In this document: piece by piece, positions 40,112 to 52,340 of the stretch
Numbering within the stretch: the stretch's first letter is position 1
Layout: each line of letters starts with the position of its first letter
DNA from: Corynespora cassiicola
Taxonomy: Eukaryota; Ascomycota; Dothideomycetes; Pleosporales; Corynesporascaceae
Length of the DNA stretch: 64,000 nucleotides
NCBI GenBank assembly: GCA_022059125.1
Contig: JAEUWY010000013.1
Span: 992,001-1,056,000, forward strand
Direction: 5' to 3'
Position numbers and translations under genes: made by a program
The notes under the pieces: generated by a model
Seen by the model: the letters and a program-made list of their open reading frames with translations, nothing else
Databases searched by the model: none
What the model was told of the DNA's origin: nothing

Positions 40112-43100
40112 ATGGCTGACGTTGCCGACCACCATCACGATGCCCCGGCCGACGGTAGCCGCCTGCGCGAGCGGCCCTCCGCCCGACCACTCCACCTGCA
40201 CAACTCTGACGATGCGAAGCAGCGCGTGCTGGAACTGAACGAGCAGGAAGACAAGGTCCACGCCGATGGCCGCGAGAAGCGCACCTACGGCAGGACGCCC
40301 GACGGCACTGGTACGTTCGAAGGCCGAGTGCAGACGTGATCAAGACAGCCACTCACATGTACTGACTCTGCAGTCTTCATTGTGCCACACACCCATGACA
40401 TGGTCTCGCAGCTACTCTCGCCCTCGCAACCAAAGAATCTGTCGGACGCGGTCGTGCTCGCCGTGCTGGCCGGCCACATCCTGACGCTGTATATACTGCC
40501 CCAACGCGCCCGCATCCCCGTGTTTGCCGCCATCTTCCTCTTCTGGCGTGCTGCCTACAACGCAGGCATCGGCTGGCTCCTCAACGAACAGTCGAACCAC
40601 AACCGCCTCGTCCTGTGGGCCAAGAACTCGCATATTCTCGACAAGCCCGAGGGCGGCAAGAACCCGCACCCGACCCTGTACGGGCTTCTCAAGCGCGAGA
40701 TGGAGACCAAGATCCCCAAAGACTACCGCTTTGAGGACGCCCCGCTCGAGTACAACGCGTGGCTGCTCTTCCGCCGCGTTGTAGACCTGATCCTCATGTG
40801 TGACTTCGTCTCGTACTGCCTCTTCGCTGTCGCCTGCTTCAATCGCCCGCACGAGAGCTGGCTGCTGTGGGGGCTGCGCTGGTCCACGGGCATCATCTTG
40901 TTCCTGTTCAATTTGTGGGTGAAGCTGGACGCGCATAGAGTAGTCAAGGACTATGCCTGGTACTGGGGCGACTTCTTCTACCTCATTGACCAGCAGCTGA
41001 CCTTCGACGGCGTCTTCGAGATGGCCCCGCACCCCATGTACTCGGTGGGCTATGCGGGCTACTACGGCATCTCCATGATGGCCGCAAGCTACAAGGTCTT
41101 GCTCATTTCAATCATCGCCCACGCTGCCCAGTTCGCCTTTTTAATCCTTGTCGAGAACCCGCACATCGAAAAGACGTACAACCCGCCACCACCCCGAAAG
41201 CGCCTAAACTCCCAGACCATCGCCTCGGAAGATCGCCCGTCGTCGAGCCAGTCCGATCTCACGTGGGCTGCTGACGCTGCGGCTGCATCTGCATCTGCAT
41301 CTGCTCCTGCGCCTCCCCGCGATGTTGCCCACCCTACGCAGATCCACAACATCGTCGGCCTGCAAAACACCGACTTCCACCGCTCCATCGACGTGACCGT
41401 CGTGCTCTTTTCCTTTTACATCTTCTGCCTTGCGACCTTGACCCCAAACACCTGGCCTATCCGCGCCTTTCTCCTTATCAATGCCTTCGCTTGGCGCCTG
41501 TGGTACGCCCTAGGGCTCGGCTACATCCTAGATCGCCAATCTAAAAAGAAGAACTGGACCCGCCACTTCATCAAGTACGGGGACAGCAAGGACGAGGCCT
41601 GGCGCCAGTGGAAATACCTGTACCATCTCAGCATGATCATGTGCCATGCCAGCTTCATGGCTGCCGCGTGGAAGATGTACTCGCTCCCGCCCGACTGGTT
41701 CTACGGCTTGACGCTGCTGAGGCATGTCCTGGGCGTGGCCCTGATTGCCTTGCAGCTGTGGACCGTCATCAGCATCTACGATTCGCTCGGCGAGTTCGGC
41801 TGGTTTTTTGGCGACTTCTTCTTCGACCCGTCGCCCAAGAACTTGACCTACTCTGGCATCTACCGCTTCCTCAACAACCCGGAGCGCGTCCTCGGCCTGG
41901 CCGGGGTCTGGGGCATTGCTTTGATCACGTGGAGTGTGCCCATCTTTTACCTCGCAGCAACCGCCCATATGCTCAATCTGGCCTTCCTCCAGTTCGTAGA
42001 GCGCCCCCACATGCAGAAGCTCTACGGGCAGCGTCTTCGCGAGACGTCGGGCGTGAGTAAGACGCTCCGGCAGGCTCTCCCAAGCCCCGTGCGGCAGTGG
42101 CACTCGGCCGCTGATAGCTATCTGAACTCCACCGTTGAGTTCATCGAAGACTTTTTAGACAGTGCGCGGCCGAAGCTGGCTGCCGGTGTAGGCACCATTG
42201 TAAAGGACACTAGGACTCTGTTCAAGTCTTACCCTGCGCGCATCTCGATAACACGGCTAGCACCAGACCTTGCGGGACATGACCCCAAGGACTACAAAGT
42301 AGAAGTCGAAGGCACTAGATCCTCGCCCACAGCAGAAATCCAGAAGAACGGCGGCCGAGAGGGTGAGCTCGCAAGAGCACCTGCGACGCGCACCAGCGAG
42401 TACAAGTCCTTGATGCTTGAATATGGCGCGCCCATCAAGGTTCGCTGGCGGGCACCACTCAATCACAGCAAAAAGGATTGGATCGGGCTCTACATGGTGG
42501 CTGACAATGCATCTAGGGAGGTGACCAACATTGCGTCCAACGGGCGGTGGGTGGCCACGAACCGGGGCCACTGGGATTCCGTCCGGGCAGAAGAGGGCAT
42601 CCTCGTCTCAGACAGGTTTGTCCCCGGGGGGTCCCGTGACGACGGCGAGGCGGATTGCTTCACGGGCGAGGTGGAGTTCCGTGGCGACAAGCTCTGGTGG
42701 ACCACTGGCGTCTTTGAGTTCCGGTACCACCATGACGGCAAGCACAACGTCATGGCGCTCTCGCAGCCGTTTGAGATTCGCATCCCGAGGTTCGACGAGG
42801 ATGACGTGGAGCTAGACATGAACGGCACGATGCACACGCCAGTGGAGCAAGCGCTGCTGCCCGTGATCCAAAACTGCTTCGACAGGGACCCCGAGATTGC
42901 GCCTTCGACGCCAGAGGAGCCCTTTGGCAGTCTGGTGGAGAGGGATGGCAAGTTTGCGCGGAGGGTAGTGTATGCAGTTCATCAGATGTAAGTCCCATGC
43001 CCTTTGGTGGGCAGGATTCCCTCCTACTCGGTACTGACAGACGATGCAGGTTTGGCATCGAGCTTGCTCCCCAAGTGGTGCAAGCCGACGGCAACGTGCG

Positions 43101-43254
43101 GAACCTGGCGTGGCGCATCTGCAATGCAAAGAAGGTCTTGGTGAGTGTATGAAAGTTTTGGAGTTCGTTTTGGGACGGGACTAATGGTTGCTTCTCCCAG
43201 GCGCCGTATTCAATGTCGACCAGCCACGGCAGAAACACACCCACGTTGAGATGA
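40112..43254 (+). CDS. cho2: phosphatidylethanolamine N-methyltransferase (Cho2)
   Basis: Four exons: 40112-40310, 40374-42987, 43050-43140 and 43201-43254, total 2958 nt, 985 residues, matching the usual fungal Cho2 length. It catalyses the first SAM-dependent methylation of phosphatidylethanolamine toward phosphatidylcholine in the endoplasmic reticulum. Two repeated membrane blocks are visible; each ends in a PEMT motif: [20 protein letters not shown] ... [13 protein letters not shown] in the first, [20 protein letters not shown] ... [14 protein letters not shown] in the second. The first 65 residues are hydrophilic. The C-terminal third is soluble and beta-rich ([32 protein letters not shown]). 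The three introns are GT-AG, 60-63 nt. Confidence 0.94.
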
Positions 43255-44495
43255 TGGGCTGTAGCGAAATGACACGACGTGGACCTATTAGCCGTCGGTG
43301 GGTCCGAGCATGCAGTTGATGGTAGGCCATCTGTCTCGTCATGCTCTTTGTTCTCTGCCCTATGGTGGAGTAGTTGGGGGGGAGAGGCGCAACGTTTGGT
43401 TTCTTTTCCTGGAGTCAGTTTTGCCTTTTGATCTCGATAGCACTGGGCACAAGCAGAGGACTAGGGAAGGCGGCTATATGTGATGACTTCCTCGGGTCCT
43501 GTGAACATAAATATTGATGACGATATTGCATGCATGGCTTGCGGGGACGGTAAAAAAAAAGCATCAAGACACATGGGCCATTGACATTTGCATGGGAGGA
43601 CGGTTGGTGTTTAGATTGCATAACAAGAATACACAAGTTAGTCGAGCCGAAGGAAACGTATACCTATTTGACGCAGAATGAGGGCACATGCAAGTGCGGC
43701 CAGGTGGGACTGTTCCGAGGGCCTCGAAATGGACAGCTTTCAGCACTGGCCGTACCCGAGACCGGAGAGGGTGTCCCAGGGCATGCGAGCTCTCTCCACA
43801 ATAGATAGCCTGCCCCCTCACGGGCTGATAGGCTCGCCGTCCCCAATCGCGGAAGCGGGAACCGCATCCACGGCGCCAAGCGGCACAGCATGCCATAGCT
43901 GACAGCGAGCGGACGAGCCGTCGCGACGCCACTGCGACGCCATCCGGGGGGCCATCAGGTCGGCAGGCGTTGCGGGCGTTGGAGGCGCAAACCTGGACCG
44001 TCTGCAGCCCGCTCGAGGTGCACCTGGCCGCGTTATCTTATCAGATGGCGATGCCGTATCCGGCCTAGTGCCGCGCACCTTAACCTCGGCCAGAACCCAA
44101 GACGACGTCGGGCCCTTGACGGGCGGCGGCCAGGTCCATCACCGCATCTTCTGGAACCCCATCCTCCTCCTCCTCCCCCGTATAACCTTTGCCGCATCCG
44201 CCACTTGCTTTTTTGCCGCCTGCCGTTCTTTCCTCCTCTTGTGAACCCTCCCCGTATCGTACCGCTGTAGCTTTGTGCATTGCAACCGCCGCCACGCGAC
44301 TCGTTCGGACCCGCATCGGGGGCTTCCCGCTGACGCTCCGGCCCCTACCTATACACCTACCCATCCACATATCTACGCCTGCGTCCCCCCCTCCCCCCTC
44401 CCATCCCCCCATCTGCACACAGAGCCTCCCTTTCCTCCCACTGCCTCGCGCAGACGTCTACCCCCTACCCCCCACACACATAGACAACCGCCGTC
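43255..44495. other. intergenic
   Basis: 1.2 kb between cho2 and the Lon gene. The last 350 bp before the ATG at 44496 are strongly C-rich (CCCCCTCCC-type), leader-like. No gene is supported; frames on the minus strand are low complexity. Confidence 0.5.
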
Positions 44496-47345
44496 ATGGG
44501 CCGCTCGTCGTCCAAGGAGAGCACAAAGGTGCTCCCGCTGATCCCGCTCGCGCCGCCCCTCGCCGTCCTGCCCGGCACCACGCTCAAGATCCCCATCACC
44601 AACCGCTCCGACGTGGCTGCCATCCTCGCAAAGATCTACTCCATTTCGCCCACGGCTAAGCCCGACGCCGCCATCACCGTCGTCTGTGTGCCGCTCAACA
44701 GCCGTCTGGTCTCGCCCCACGATGGCCGCTTGCTGATTGAGGATGCCAAGGTAGACGACGACGATGACGTTGCCGAGAGATATGAAGTTGACCCCGTGAA
44801 TGCCACCAGGAAGGACATCTTTGGCTTTGGATGCATAGCCAAGGTGAGCGGCGTGCAGGGACGGAGGCAGGGCGAGCTGAGTCTGGTGGTCGAGGGTCTG
44901 GAGAGGGTGAACGTGGTCGATGTAGTCCAGGAACGTCCGTATTTCGAGGGTGAACTGCAGTCTGTAGATGAGCATGGTACGTGTCCTGACCTAGCATCGC
45001 AATTGGCCTACAGCGGGAGAGCTGCGCTGACCTTGGCCCCAGTCGACGTCGCGAACCCCGAACTCCTCGAGCAGTTCAACCTCCTGAAACAGCTCTCGCG
45101 CGAGCTCCTTGCCCTTGTGCGCTTGTCGTCCATCCTCCCCCGCATGCCCTCCGTTTCTCTCTCCCCCATTGTCGCCCGCCGGTTGGAACTCTACATTGCG
45201 AGGAAAGACCTCGCCGAGGCCGGATCGCTGGCCGACTTCATGGCAAATGTCATTGACTGCACTCATGAAGAGAAGTTGCGCGTGCTGGCAGCTGTTGACG
45301 TCAAGGACAGGGTTGACAGAGTAATCGAGATTTTGCAGAGGCAGATTAGCGGCATTCAGGGCAGCACGCGCATTACCGTTACGCAGACGACGGTGCCCAC
45401 GGGCAGCTTCGATATCGACCAGTTGAGACGGTTGCAGCAGGAGGCCCTCCAGAGGCGAAACAAGATGGGCACTGGAAACGGCATGCCCGGCGGCTTCCCT
45501 GGCTTCCCGCCCGGCGGGCAGCAGGCGGGCGAGGAGGAGGCGAACGAGATCGACGAACTCAAGAAGAGACTGCAGGACGCAAAGCTCTCGCGTGAGGCTG
45601 ACAAGGTAGCACAGAGGGAGTTGCAGAGGCTGCAGAAGATGAACCCTGCCCAGGCCGAGTACCAGGTCTGCAGGAATTACCTTGAAAACCTTGCTGAGAT
45701 TCCATGGTCCAAGACTACGACGGATCAGCTGGATGCTCAGACACTGATCCGTGCAAAGAAGCAGCTCGATGATGACCATTACGGTCTCGAAAAGATCAAG
45801 AAGAGGCTGTTGGAGTACCTGGCTGTGCTCAAACTCAAGGAACAGGCGAATCGCAGCATCGATGATGAGATCAGGGCTCTTACTCACACTTCGTCCGAAG
45901 GCAAGGAGAAGGAGGAAGAGGTCAAGCCAGCCAAAGAACCCACCGAAGCCGAGCTCCGGCTGCTCGAAAAGAAGCGCATGGTCGACAAGTCACCTATCAT
46001 GCTCCTCGTGGGCCCCCCCGGCACTGGCAAGACGTCGCTCGCAAAGTCGGTTGCTACGGCCCTAGGTCGCCAGTTCCATCGCATTTCGCTGGGTGGTGTA
46101 CGTGATGAGGCCGAGATTCGTGGCCACCGCCGCACCTATGTTGCCGCTATGCCTGGTCTCATTGTCAATGGCCTCAAGAAGGTCGGCGTGTCAAACCCCG
46201 TCTTCTTGCTCGATGAGATTGACAAGCTGGGCGTGAGCAACTACAATGGCGACCCGAGCGCCGCCATGCTAGAAGTGCTAGACCCTGAGCAGAACCACAC
46301 CTTTACTGACCATTATGTCAACATTCCCATTGACCTGAGCAAGGTTCTATTCATTGCTACTGCCAACTCTCTCGACACCATCCCCCCTCCCCTGCTCGAC
46401 CGCATGGAGACTATTCAGCTCTCTGGATACACCACGCTCGAAAAGCGCCACATCGCAAGTCGCCACCTCATCCCCAAGCAGATTACTACCAACGGCTTGC
46501 ACGAGGACAACCTCAGCATTCCGACTGATGTTCTTGACAAGATCATTACGAGTTATACGCGCGAGTCTGGAGTGCGTAATCTTGAGCGCGAAATCGGCTC
46601 CGTGTGCCGCTCCAAGGCGGTCGAGTACGCGACTGCCAAGGACACAGACGCCATCGCGACCTACAACCCTGTCGTCGCCCTCTCAGACCTTGACGCCATC
46701 CTTGGAATCGAAAAGTTCACCGAGGAGCTCACCGAGCAGCACTCCCGCCCAGGCGTTGTAACGGGCCTCGTGGCCTACAGCACCGGCGGTCAAGGCTCCA
46801 TCCTCTTTATTGAAATTGCCGACATGCCCGGTGCAGGCCGCGTCCAACTCACAGGAAAGTTGGGCGATGTGCTCAAGGAGAGTGTCGAAGTAGCCCTCAG
46901 CTGGGTCAAAGCGCACGCCTTCGAGCTCGGCCTCACTGCCTCCGAAGATGACGACATCATGAAGAACCGTTCCATTCATGTACACTGCCCCTCTGGCGCC
47001 ATCCCCAAGGACGGCCCCTCGGCTGGTCTCGCTCACACTATTGCTCTCATCTCCCTCTTCTCTGGCAAGCCTGTGCCCCCCACGCTCGCAATGACGGGCG
47101 AGGTCTCACTGCGCGGCCGCGTGCTGCCCGTCGGCGGCATCAAGGAGAAGCTGATTGGCGCCCTGAGGGCAGGCGTCGAACGCGTACTGCTTCCCGAAGG
47201 CAACAGGAAAGATGCGAGGGACTTGCCCGAGGAGGTGAAGCGCGATGTCAAGATTGAGTTTGTGAGTAACATCTGGGAAGGTGTGGGCTTGGTGTGGCCC
47301 GAGATGGAGGGAAGGAGGGGCTTCGTGGTTGAGAGCAGGCTGTAA
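44496..47345 (+). CDS. peroxisomal Lon protease
   Basis: Two exons are preferred, 44496-44976 and 45043-47345 (927 residues). The 66-nt intron (GTACGT...CCCCAG) is a multiple of three with no stop, so retention would give 949 residues. Order: N-terminal LON substrate domain, coiled-coil region (about 300-370), AAA module with Walker [14 protein letters not shown] (about residue 484 spliced) and Walker [10 protein letters not shown], then the protease domain with catalytic Ser in KDGPSAG (about 820) and Lys in [11 protein letters not shown]. The last three residues are SRL, a type 1 peroxisomal targeting signal, and no mitochondrial presequence is present, which separates it from Pim1. It degrades misfolded or oxidised matrix proteins in peroxisomes. 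Confidence 0.93.
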   Translation: MGRSSSKESTKVLPLIPLAPPLAVLPGTTLKIPITNRSDVAAILAKIYSISPTAKPDAAITVVCVPLNSRLVSPHDGRLLIEDAKVDDDDDVAERYEVDPVNATRKDIFGFGCIAKVSGVQGRRQGELSLVVEGLERVNVVDVVQERPYFEGELQSVDEHGTCPDLASQLAYSGRAALTLAPVDVANPELLEQFNLLKQLSRELLALVRLSSILPRMPSVSLSPIVARRLELYIARKDLAEAGSLADFMANVIDCTHEEKLRVLAAVDVKDRVDRVIEILQRQISGIQGSTRITVTQTTVPTGSFDIDQLRRLQQEALQRRNKMGTGNGMPGGFPGFPPGGQQAGEEEANEIDELKKRLQDAKLSREADKVAQRELQRLQKMNPAQAEYQVCRNYLENLAEIPWSKTTTDQLDAQTLIRAKKQLDDDHYGLEKIKKRLLEYLAVLKLKEQANRSIDDEIRALTHTSSEGKEKEEEVKPAKEPTEAELRLLEKKRMVDKSPIMLLVGPPGTGKTSLAKSVATALGRQFHRISLGGVRDEAEIRGHRRTYVAAMPGLIVNGLKKVGVSNPVFLLDEIDKLGVSNYNGDPSAAMLEVLDPEQNHTFTDHYVNIPIDLSKVLFIATANSLDTIPPPLLDRMETIQLSGYTTLEKRHIASRHLIPKQITTNGLHEDNLSIPTDVLDKIITSYTRESGVRNLEREIGSVCRSKAVEYATAKDTDAIATYNPVVALSDLDAILGIEKFTEELTEQHSRPGVVTGLVAYSTGGQGSILFIEIADMPGAGRVQLTGKLGDVLKESVEVALSWVKAHAFELGLTASEDDDIMKNRSIHVHCPSGAIPKDGPSAGLAHTIALISLFSGKPVPPTLAMTGEVSLRGRVLPVGGIKEKLIGALRAGVERVLLPEGNRKDARDLPEEVKRDVKIEFVSNIWEGVGLVWPEMEGRRGFVVESRL

Positions 47346-47763
47346 GTTGGTGGCAGTGTGGTGTAAAGGATGGAAATGTTGTGATACGATTATCTGACAA
47401 TGACTGGCGTTTTTTTTCTTGGCGTTTTTGGATGGATGGACTTAGCGATGCATTTGCTTGGGCTTTGTTTGTCTTAGCTTTCCTTTGACTTGGTGGAACT
47501 GGCATTGGGGATTCGTTCGCTTCCAGAGTATAAAAACTAGCATATTCATTGCCAATATATGAATGTTAAATAGTATGCATATATCGTGTATCATACATGT
47601 GTGCATTTCCATCTAAGTACTCGGAGCATGACGCCAGCCTAGAGCAAATCTACTGATTATCTAGAGTCAAGATGCAACAAAGGCCATGAGGTTAGTCGTC
47701 CCTTTTTCCACCGTTTGTAACAGCTTCCAAAGACTCTCCTGGTGACCGTGAAGTCCGAGGCTT
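47346..47763. other. convergent intergenic region
   Basis: 3' flanks of Lon (plus) and the DUF7730-like gene (minus). AT-rich around 47530-47600 with ATATAT-like steps; no gene. Confidence 0.5.
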
Positions 47764-48790
47764 TCACATGCGCGAAGGCCTCACCCGTCTACTCCCATCG
47801 ACAGAAGACTTGCAAAACAAGACATCAAACTTGACATCACTCTCCTTATCCGCATCCACCAGATACCTCTCCACCCCGGGCACCTCGTCCCCCTCCCTCG
47901 GCATCCTCTCCCACGAAAGCAACATGTCCACCCGTCGAATATTCGGAAACCGCGTCACGAACGCGGGCCGCTTGAAGACGTCGGCCTCGACCTTCCTCAG
48001 GTACTGCTCCGAGTACAGCACGGGGCTCTCGATGGACGGGATGGCGCGCAGGTGCGCCGCCGCCCGCCGCTCGACCCACAGGTCCATGATGTTGAAGCTG
48101 AAGCCGCCGTACTTGCCCGCCCTGCCGTCGCCGCCGCCGCCCTCGGCGCGGAACACGTACGCGGCGCGCGGGTCGAGGTCGAATTTGAAGTGGTTGAGCT
48201 GGTAGATCAAAAGGGCCGTTTCGGCGTAGAGTTGGCGGCAGGCGCGGGGGAGTTGGAAGGTTGGGCGGATGAAGGGGGCAGCCGTGTTGCTGTTGCTATT
48301 GTTGTTTCCCTTTTCCTTGTCCTTCTCGTCGCCACTGTCCTTGTTCTTTGTTTTCGTCTTTCGGTGGCGATTGGGGGCGGCCGAAAAGGTCCAGTTGTAG
48401 GTGAAGTCCCCTGTGTCCTCGTGGTAGGTTCTCCGACCGATCTTGATGGTGATGATGTGGTCGCCGAGGGCGAGGGGGAAGATCTTGTTGCGTATCTCGG
48501 CTGGGAGGCGGAGGAGAGGGGATTCAGTCGCATTGCGTTTGGTGCTGTGTTGTTGGCGGTTAGCATGTTTCTTTTATCATCAATTTCCTCTTACCTGTAC
48601 CCACGCATAGGGTGTTGTGGGGGTGAAAGGGCACTTACATAGCACGTGTCTCAACCCGCGGCTTGACGTTCAGCAATCTGTCCCGAGTAAGTTTCATGGG
48701 GGCAGCAGGCTTGCGAACGCGGGCCTTTTTTATGGCAGTAGGTTGCACTGTAAGGGACACCGAGCCCGAGGCAGGCCTCTTGAACACCAT
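47764..48790 (-). CDS. DUF7730/2EXR-like fungal protein
   Basis: Two exons, 48790-48639 and 48544-47764, with a 94-nt intron (GTAAGT donor, CAACACAG acceptor; phase 2), giving 310 residues. Exon 1 encodes a basic N terminus (VRKPAAPMKLTRDRLL). The splice junction is immediately followed by SPLLRLPAEIRNKIFPLALG, the hallmark of the DUF7730/2EXR proteins abundant in ascomycetes and superficially similar to F-boxes. A charged insertion (KTKTKNKDSGDEKDKEKGNN) and the second conserved block ACRQLYAETALLIYQLNHF follow. Such proteins have no established function. Confidence 0.78.
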
Positions 48791-49168
48791 GTTGAGCCTG
48801 GAATACAACTAGATTTTGCGAACTTGAATGCCGTTGTGTTTTACGAAGGCGCGGAGAAATATGGCAGCTCGGAAATTCCAGGCAGCGAAAGAGAGCAACA
48901 ATTGGAGCTCGTCCTTAAACTCATACATACAGATAACAAACCAGTCAGCTGATAAGGTTTCAATGAAGCTTGAGTCAATCAGAAACAAAAGGCACGAATG
49001 GCGTCATACAAGAGGCAGGGGTTAGAGTACTTTGGACATTATAAGTAAAGACATCATACAGCTATGAATCCAAAATTGACTGGGTATTAATCAACGAAAG
49101 AAGCATCCGGAACTAGTTCTCTCAACAGTGGAAGATGAAAGACTATATCAATGTGAACACCCAGACCT
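48791..49168. other. intergenic
   Basis: About 380 bp between two minus-strand genes. No gene is seen. Confidence 0.5.
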
Positions 49169-51154
49169 CTAAGCCTTCTGAACATGAGGTTCGTCAATGA
49201 TCTTCGCGTTGGCAGCATCATCAGAGGCATATCCACCCTCAGGAAGTGCGTTAAGCTTGTCATCCTCCTTATCAAGAGTCCTGAAATTCCACCAGAAACC
49301 GAGACCACCGATGGCGGTGATGATAGCAATGGTGACGTACAGCCACACGAGGAGAGGATCGCCAGCCAAGGGAACAAAGGCCTGGGCAATAGCGGACGAG
49401 AAAGCGTGTGTGAACCAGAAAACACCGGTAATCAACGATCGCATGTTCCTCGGTGCCTTGGTGAACGCATATTCGAGACCCGTGATTGATGCAAAAATCT
49501 CAGAGAAGGCGATCAGGATATAAGCTGGCGTCTGCACCCAGACAGTGAGAGGAAGTTCCTCCTCACAAGAACTAGCGCTCTTTCCGCAGGGGCTCTGGTC
49601 ATAGATAAAGTGCTGAATGAGAGCAGCAACGACCATGGACAAGCATGCGCAGAAGAAACCTGCATGGACCTTCTTGAGGGGAGTGAAGTTGAATCCAATA
49701 CGAGCAAGGCCGGGGTAGATGAACTTGTCGAAGATAGGAATGAAGATGATGAGAGTAAAGGGGTTGAGGTTGTGGATGACATCGTTGGGCACGCCTCCCA
49801 GCTTCATCGTAGCCGCTTGAGAGACAAGGTTGGTCGTCATCTGTCCATAGGGCAGCCAAAAGATGGGATACCAGAGGAAGACATAGCAGGCCTTGAAACC
49901 ACGGCGCACCTCATCTACCCAGGCATCATCAAAAGTCATCCAGGACGGCTTGTTGGCCATGTTGCTGGGTTTGACCTTCTCCCAGATGTCGGGAGCTGCG
50001 AGGTTTCTGACAGTGGCAATAGGGTTCAGCGACCATCTTCCTTTCATAGCAAGCCCATAGAGTTTGGATGCTTTGACGAGAACATCTCCAACTGGCGGCC
50101 TGCGCACATAGTACTTGCTGCAACCAATGGTGAGGAGCGGGCAGAAGATGAACAGGATGGTAGGAAGAAGATAGGACAGCCAGAATCCAACATACTTCTC
50201 CGCGTAAACCATGCTGATCTGGCCAACAAGCGCGCCAATGTTGATGAGTAAATAGTATCGAACGTAGATACGGGAGATGGTGATTCCCGGATCGACGATG
50301 ACGCGTTCACCGTTTGGCTCGGTACGAATGTATGGGCGGGGATGGCTAGCCTCATACTGCTCAGCAATGAGCGGGGAGATGTTGCACTTGAAGAAGCCAA
50401 CACCAGTTCCGAACAAGATCAGGCCAATGATGAATGCTGCAAGCGCACCATTGGGGTTTGCGATGACTTGGGGGATTGCGGCAATGATGATCAAGATGTG
50501 CCCAATGGTGGCAATGAAGATGGCGACGTTGATCGTCTTCAGGCGACCCCATTTCTCATCAGCAAGGTATCCACCTGTACATAAGTTGGTAAGCTTTGTC
50601 TAGCATTTCTTTATCCCGTACTTGGGCGCCACAATTGAGAGGACACAACTTGGGAGAGTGTAAGACTTACCAACCATAGGCATAACATATGAAAAGAATG
50701 AGTTGAATTGGACAAGGCCTGTAGACGCTCGCTGACCCATGCCTAATGCGCCGGCCTGGCCATCCGTGCCGGCAGCCCCAGCTGATGGGAATGGTCCAGT
50801 TTCAGGAAGCGGTTGCTGGATGAAGTTTACGACTGCATGACTTAGCCAGAGGCACGGTAAGATGGACGTTGCGGAGCAATGCTTACAAACAGCTGTTGTA
50901 CCATAGTAGGCAAACCGCTCACACATTTCGACGATACCGATAATGTAAATCATCCAGTTGATCTTCCCATAGACACGGCGTAGAGTGTTCATTTCCTCCA
51001 GGGTGGGGTATTCTTCGCCATTAGGACCAAGTTCGCGAGAAGAAGTTGCAGAGTCAAGATTGTCCAAAGGCTTCTCTTCGGTCATGCCTTTGGCAAGGCC
51101 GGGAACGTCAGCGTTCGCGGCCTCAACAAGATCGAGAGGTGCTCCTGAAGCCAT
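49169..51154 (-). CDS. ptr2: PTR2-type proton-coupled peptide transporter
   Basis: Three exons: 51154-50887, 50832-50671 and 50574-49169, total 1836 nt, 611 residues. Introns of 54 and 96 nt are GT-AG. The protein has a hydrophilic N terminus (about 75 residues), then about twelve membrane helices. Family motifs are CERFAYYGTTAV in helix 1, GGYLADEKWGR after helix 2, and YVRYYLLINIGALVGQ in helix 5. A central cytoplasmic loop (about residues 300-345) and the C-terminal acidic tail match Ptr2 of yeast. It imports di- and tripeptides with protons across the plasma membrane. A 5' exon before 51154 is not needed. Confidence 0.93.
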
Positions 51155-52340
51155 GGTGAGCCAGACGAAGACAGGGAAAAGAATGGCAGGCCAGAGTGAG
51201 GGCCACGGGGTCCAAGGTCAGGGTTAATAAATTGGTAGACGGCGTGTAACATCGATATCAACTTCCTTTTCGAGGAAAGTGGCATTTTGCGGACTTCATC
51301 CGTAGCCATCAATATTCCTTCTGGGCGCCAACGCGAAAAGTGAACGAGGCGCATTGTCGCCCAGAGATAACGGCAAGCAGCCGCCACCAAAGTCTTGATT
51401 CGAACATTGGGCAACAGTGCCGTACGGACTTGGCTACTTGTACGGTCTGGGGGAGGGGTACGTTGGCGCCCAGACAATCAAACAGTTTCGGGATGTTCAG
51501 ACAGCTGTGATTGCTGTCGCCAAGGTATGCCAGGATAGGCCAAGATGGTTCCCAGGCTCGCCAGCCAATCACGCCGAGGCTTCGATGAGGAACGAGATGC
51601 CGTTATCAAAACGCGAAGCTCTTGACCTGCTAGTACGATCAGTGTCTTGTGGTCTGAAGTGCGAACGCTTGACACGATGAAACCCACCACCTTCCATCCT
51701 TGGAACTTCGCCGATTCCTTCGATGAGCGGACAAGATTTGGACAAGTCTCCCTAGCCTTCAGAAACTTCGCTGGCCGCATTGGCACGAGGGGATGGTCGT
51801 CTTATATCGACGTTTCTGGGGGCATGTCGTCGGCTAGGCCATGCCGGCAACTGTGCAAAACCAGAAGGTGAAGGACCCGTGTGTAATTGACCCTGCGGCC
51901 AGCGTCGGCTTCCCGTGGGAGCGCGAGCAAGAGATTGATGGGTGGCACAGCAACCATCGAATGATGTATGGTCAGATCTAGAAAGGCGCACAAGGCGCAC
52001 AAGGGGTGTTGGTAGGGGTCTCGTGGTTGCAGGAGGCAGGGAGGGTTGATGTGCCAAGGAAATCCCCACCTCGCGGGATCGGCACGTGCCCAGGCTGGGG
52101 TCTCATATGGGGAACAACCTCAATGACAGCCATTCATCTTTGGTTCTATTCGAGAAGCAAGAAATATTCTTCAAAAAAATTTGCATTGAGAGAATCCTCA
52201 CTACGCAACTTTGCTGCTTTCGCTCACGTATCCCGAGCACGTTTTGCGCCATTGACATTGTCGCGCGACATGTCGCATCCTTCAGCTCCTCGCCGCTTTC
52301 CTGTACATCTTACTACATCCATGTCTGTACCCACTCTTCC
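51155..52340. other. intergenic, ptr2 promoter side
   Basis: 1.2 kb without a supported gene. Short frames on both strands (51300-51790, 52006-52340) lack family resemblance. It marks the border between the conserved gene block and the AT-richer right arm. Confidence 0.5.

Noticed and set aside
40412..41032. 206-codon minus-strand frame opposite cho2
   Set aside because: The sense strand encodes an unambiguous Cho2.
49610..50251. 213-codon plus-strand frame opposite ptr2
   Set aside because: No domain; the sense gene is a clear PTR2 transporter.
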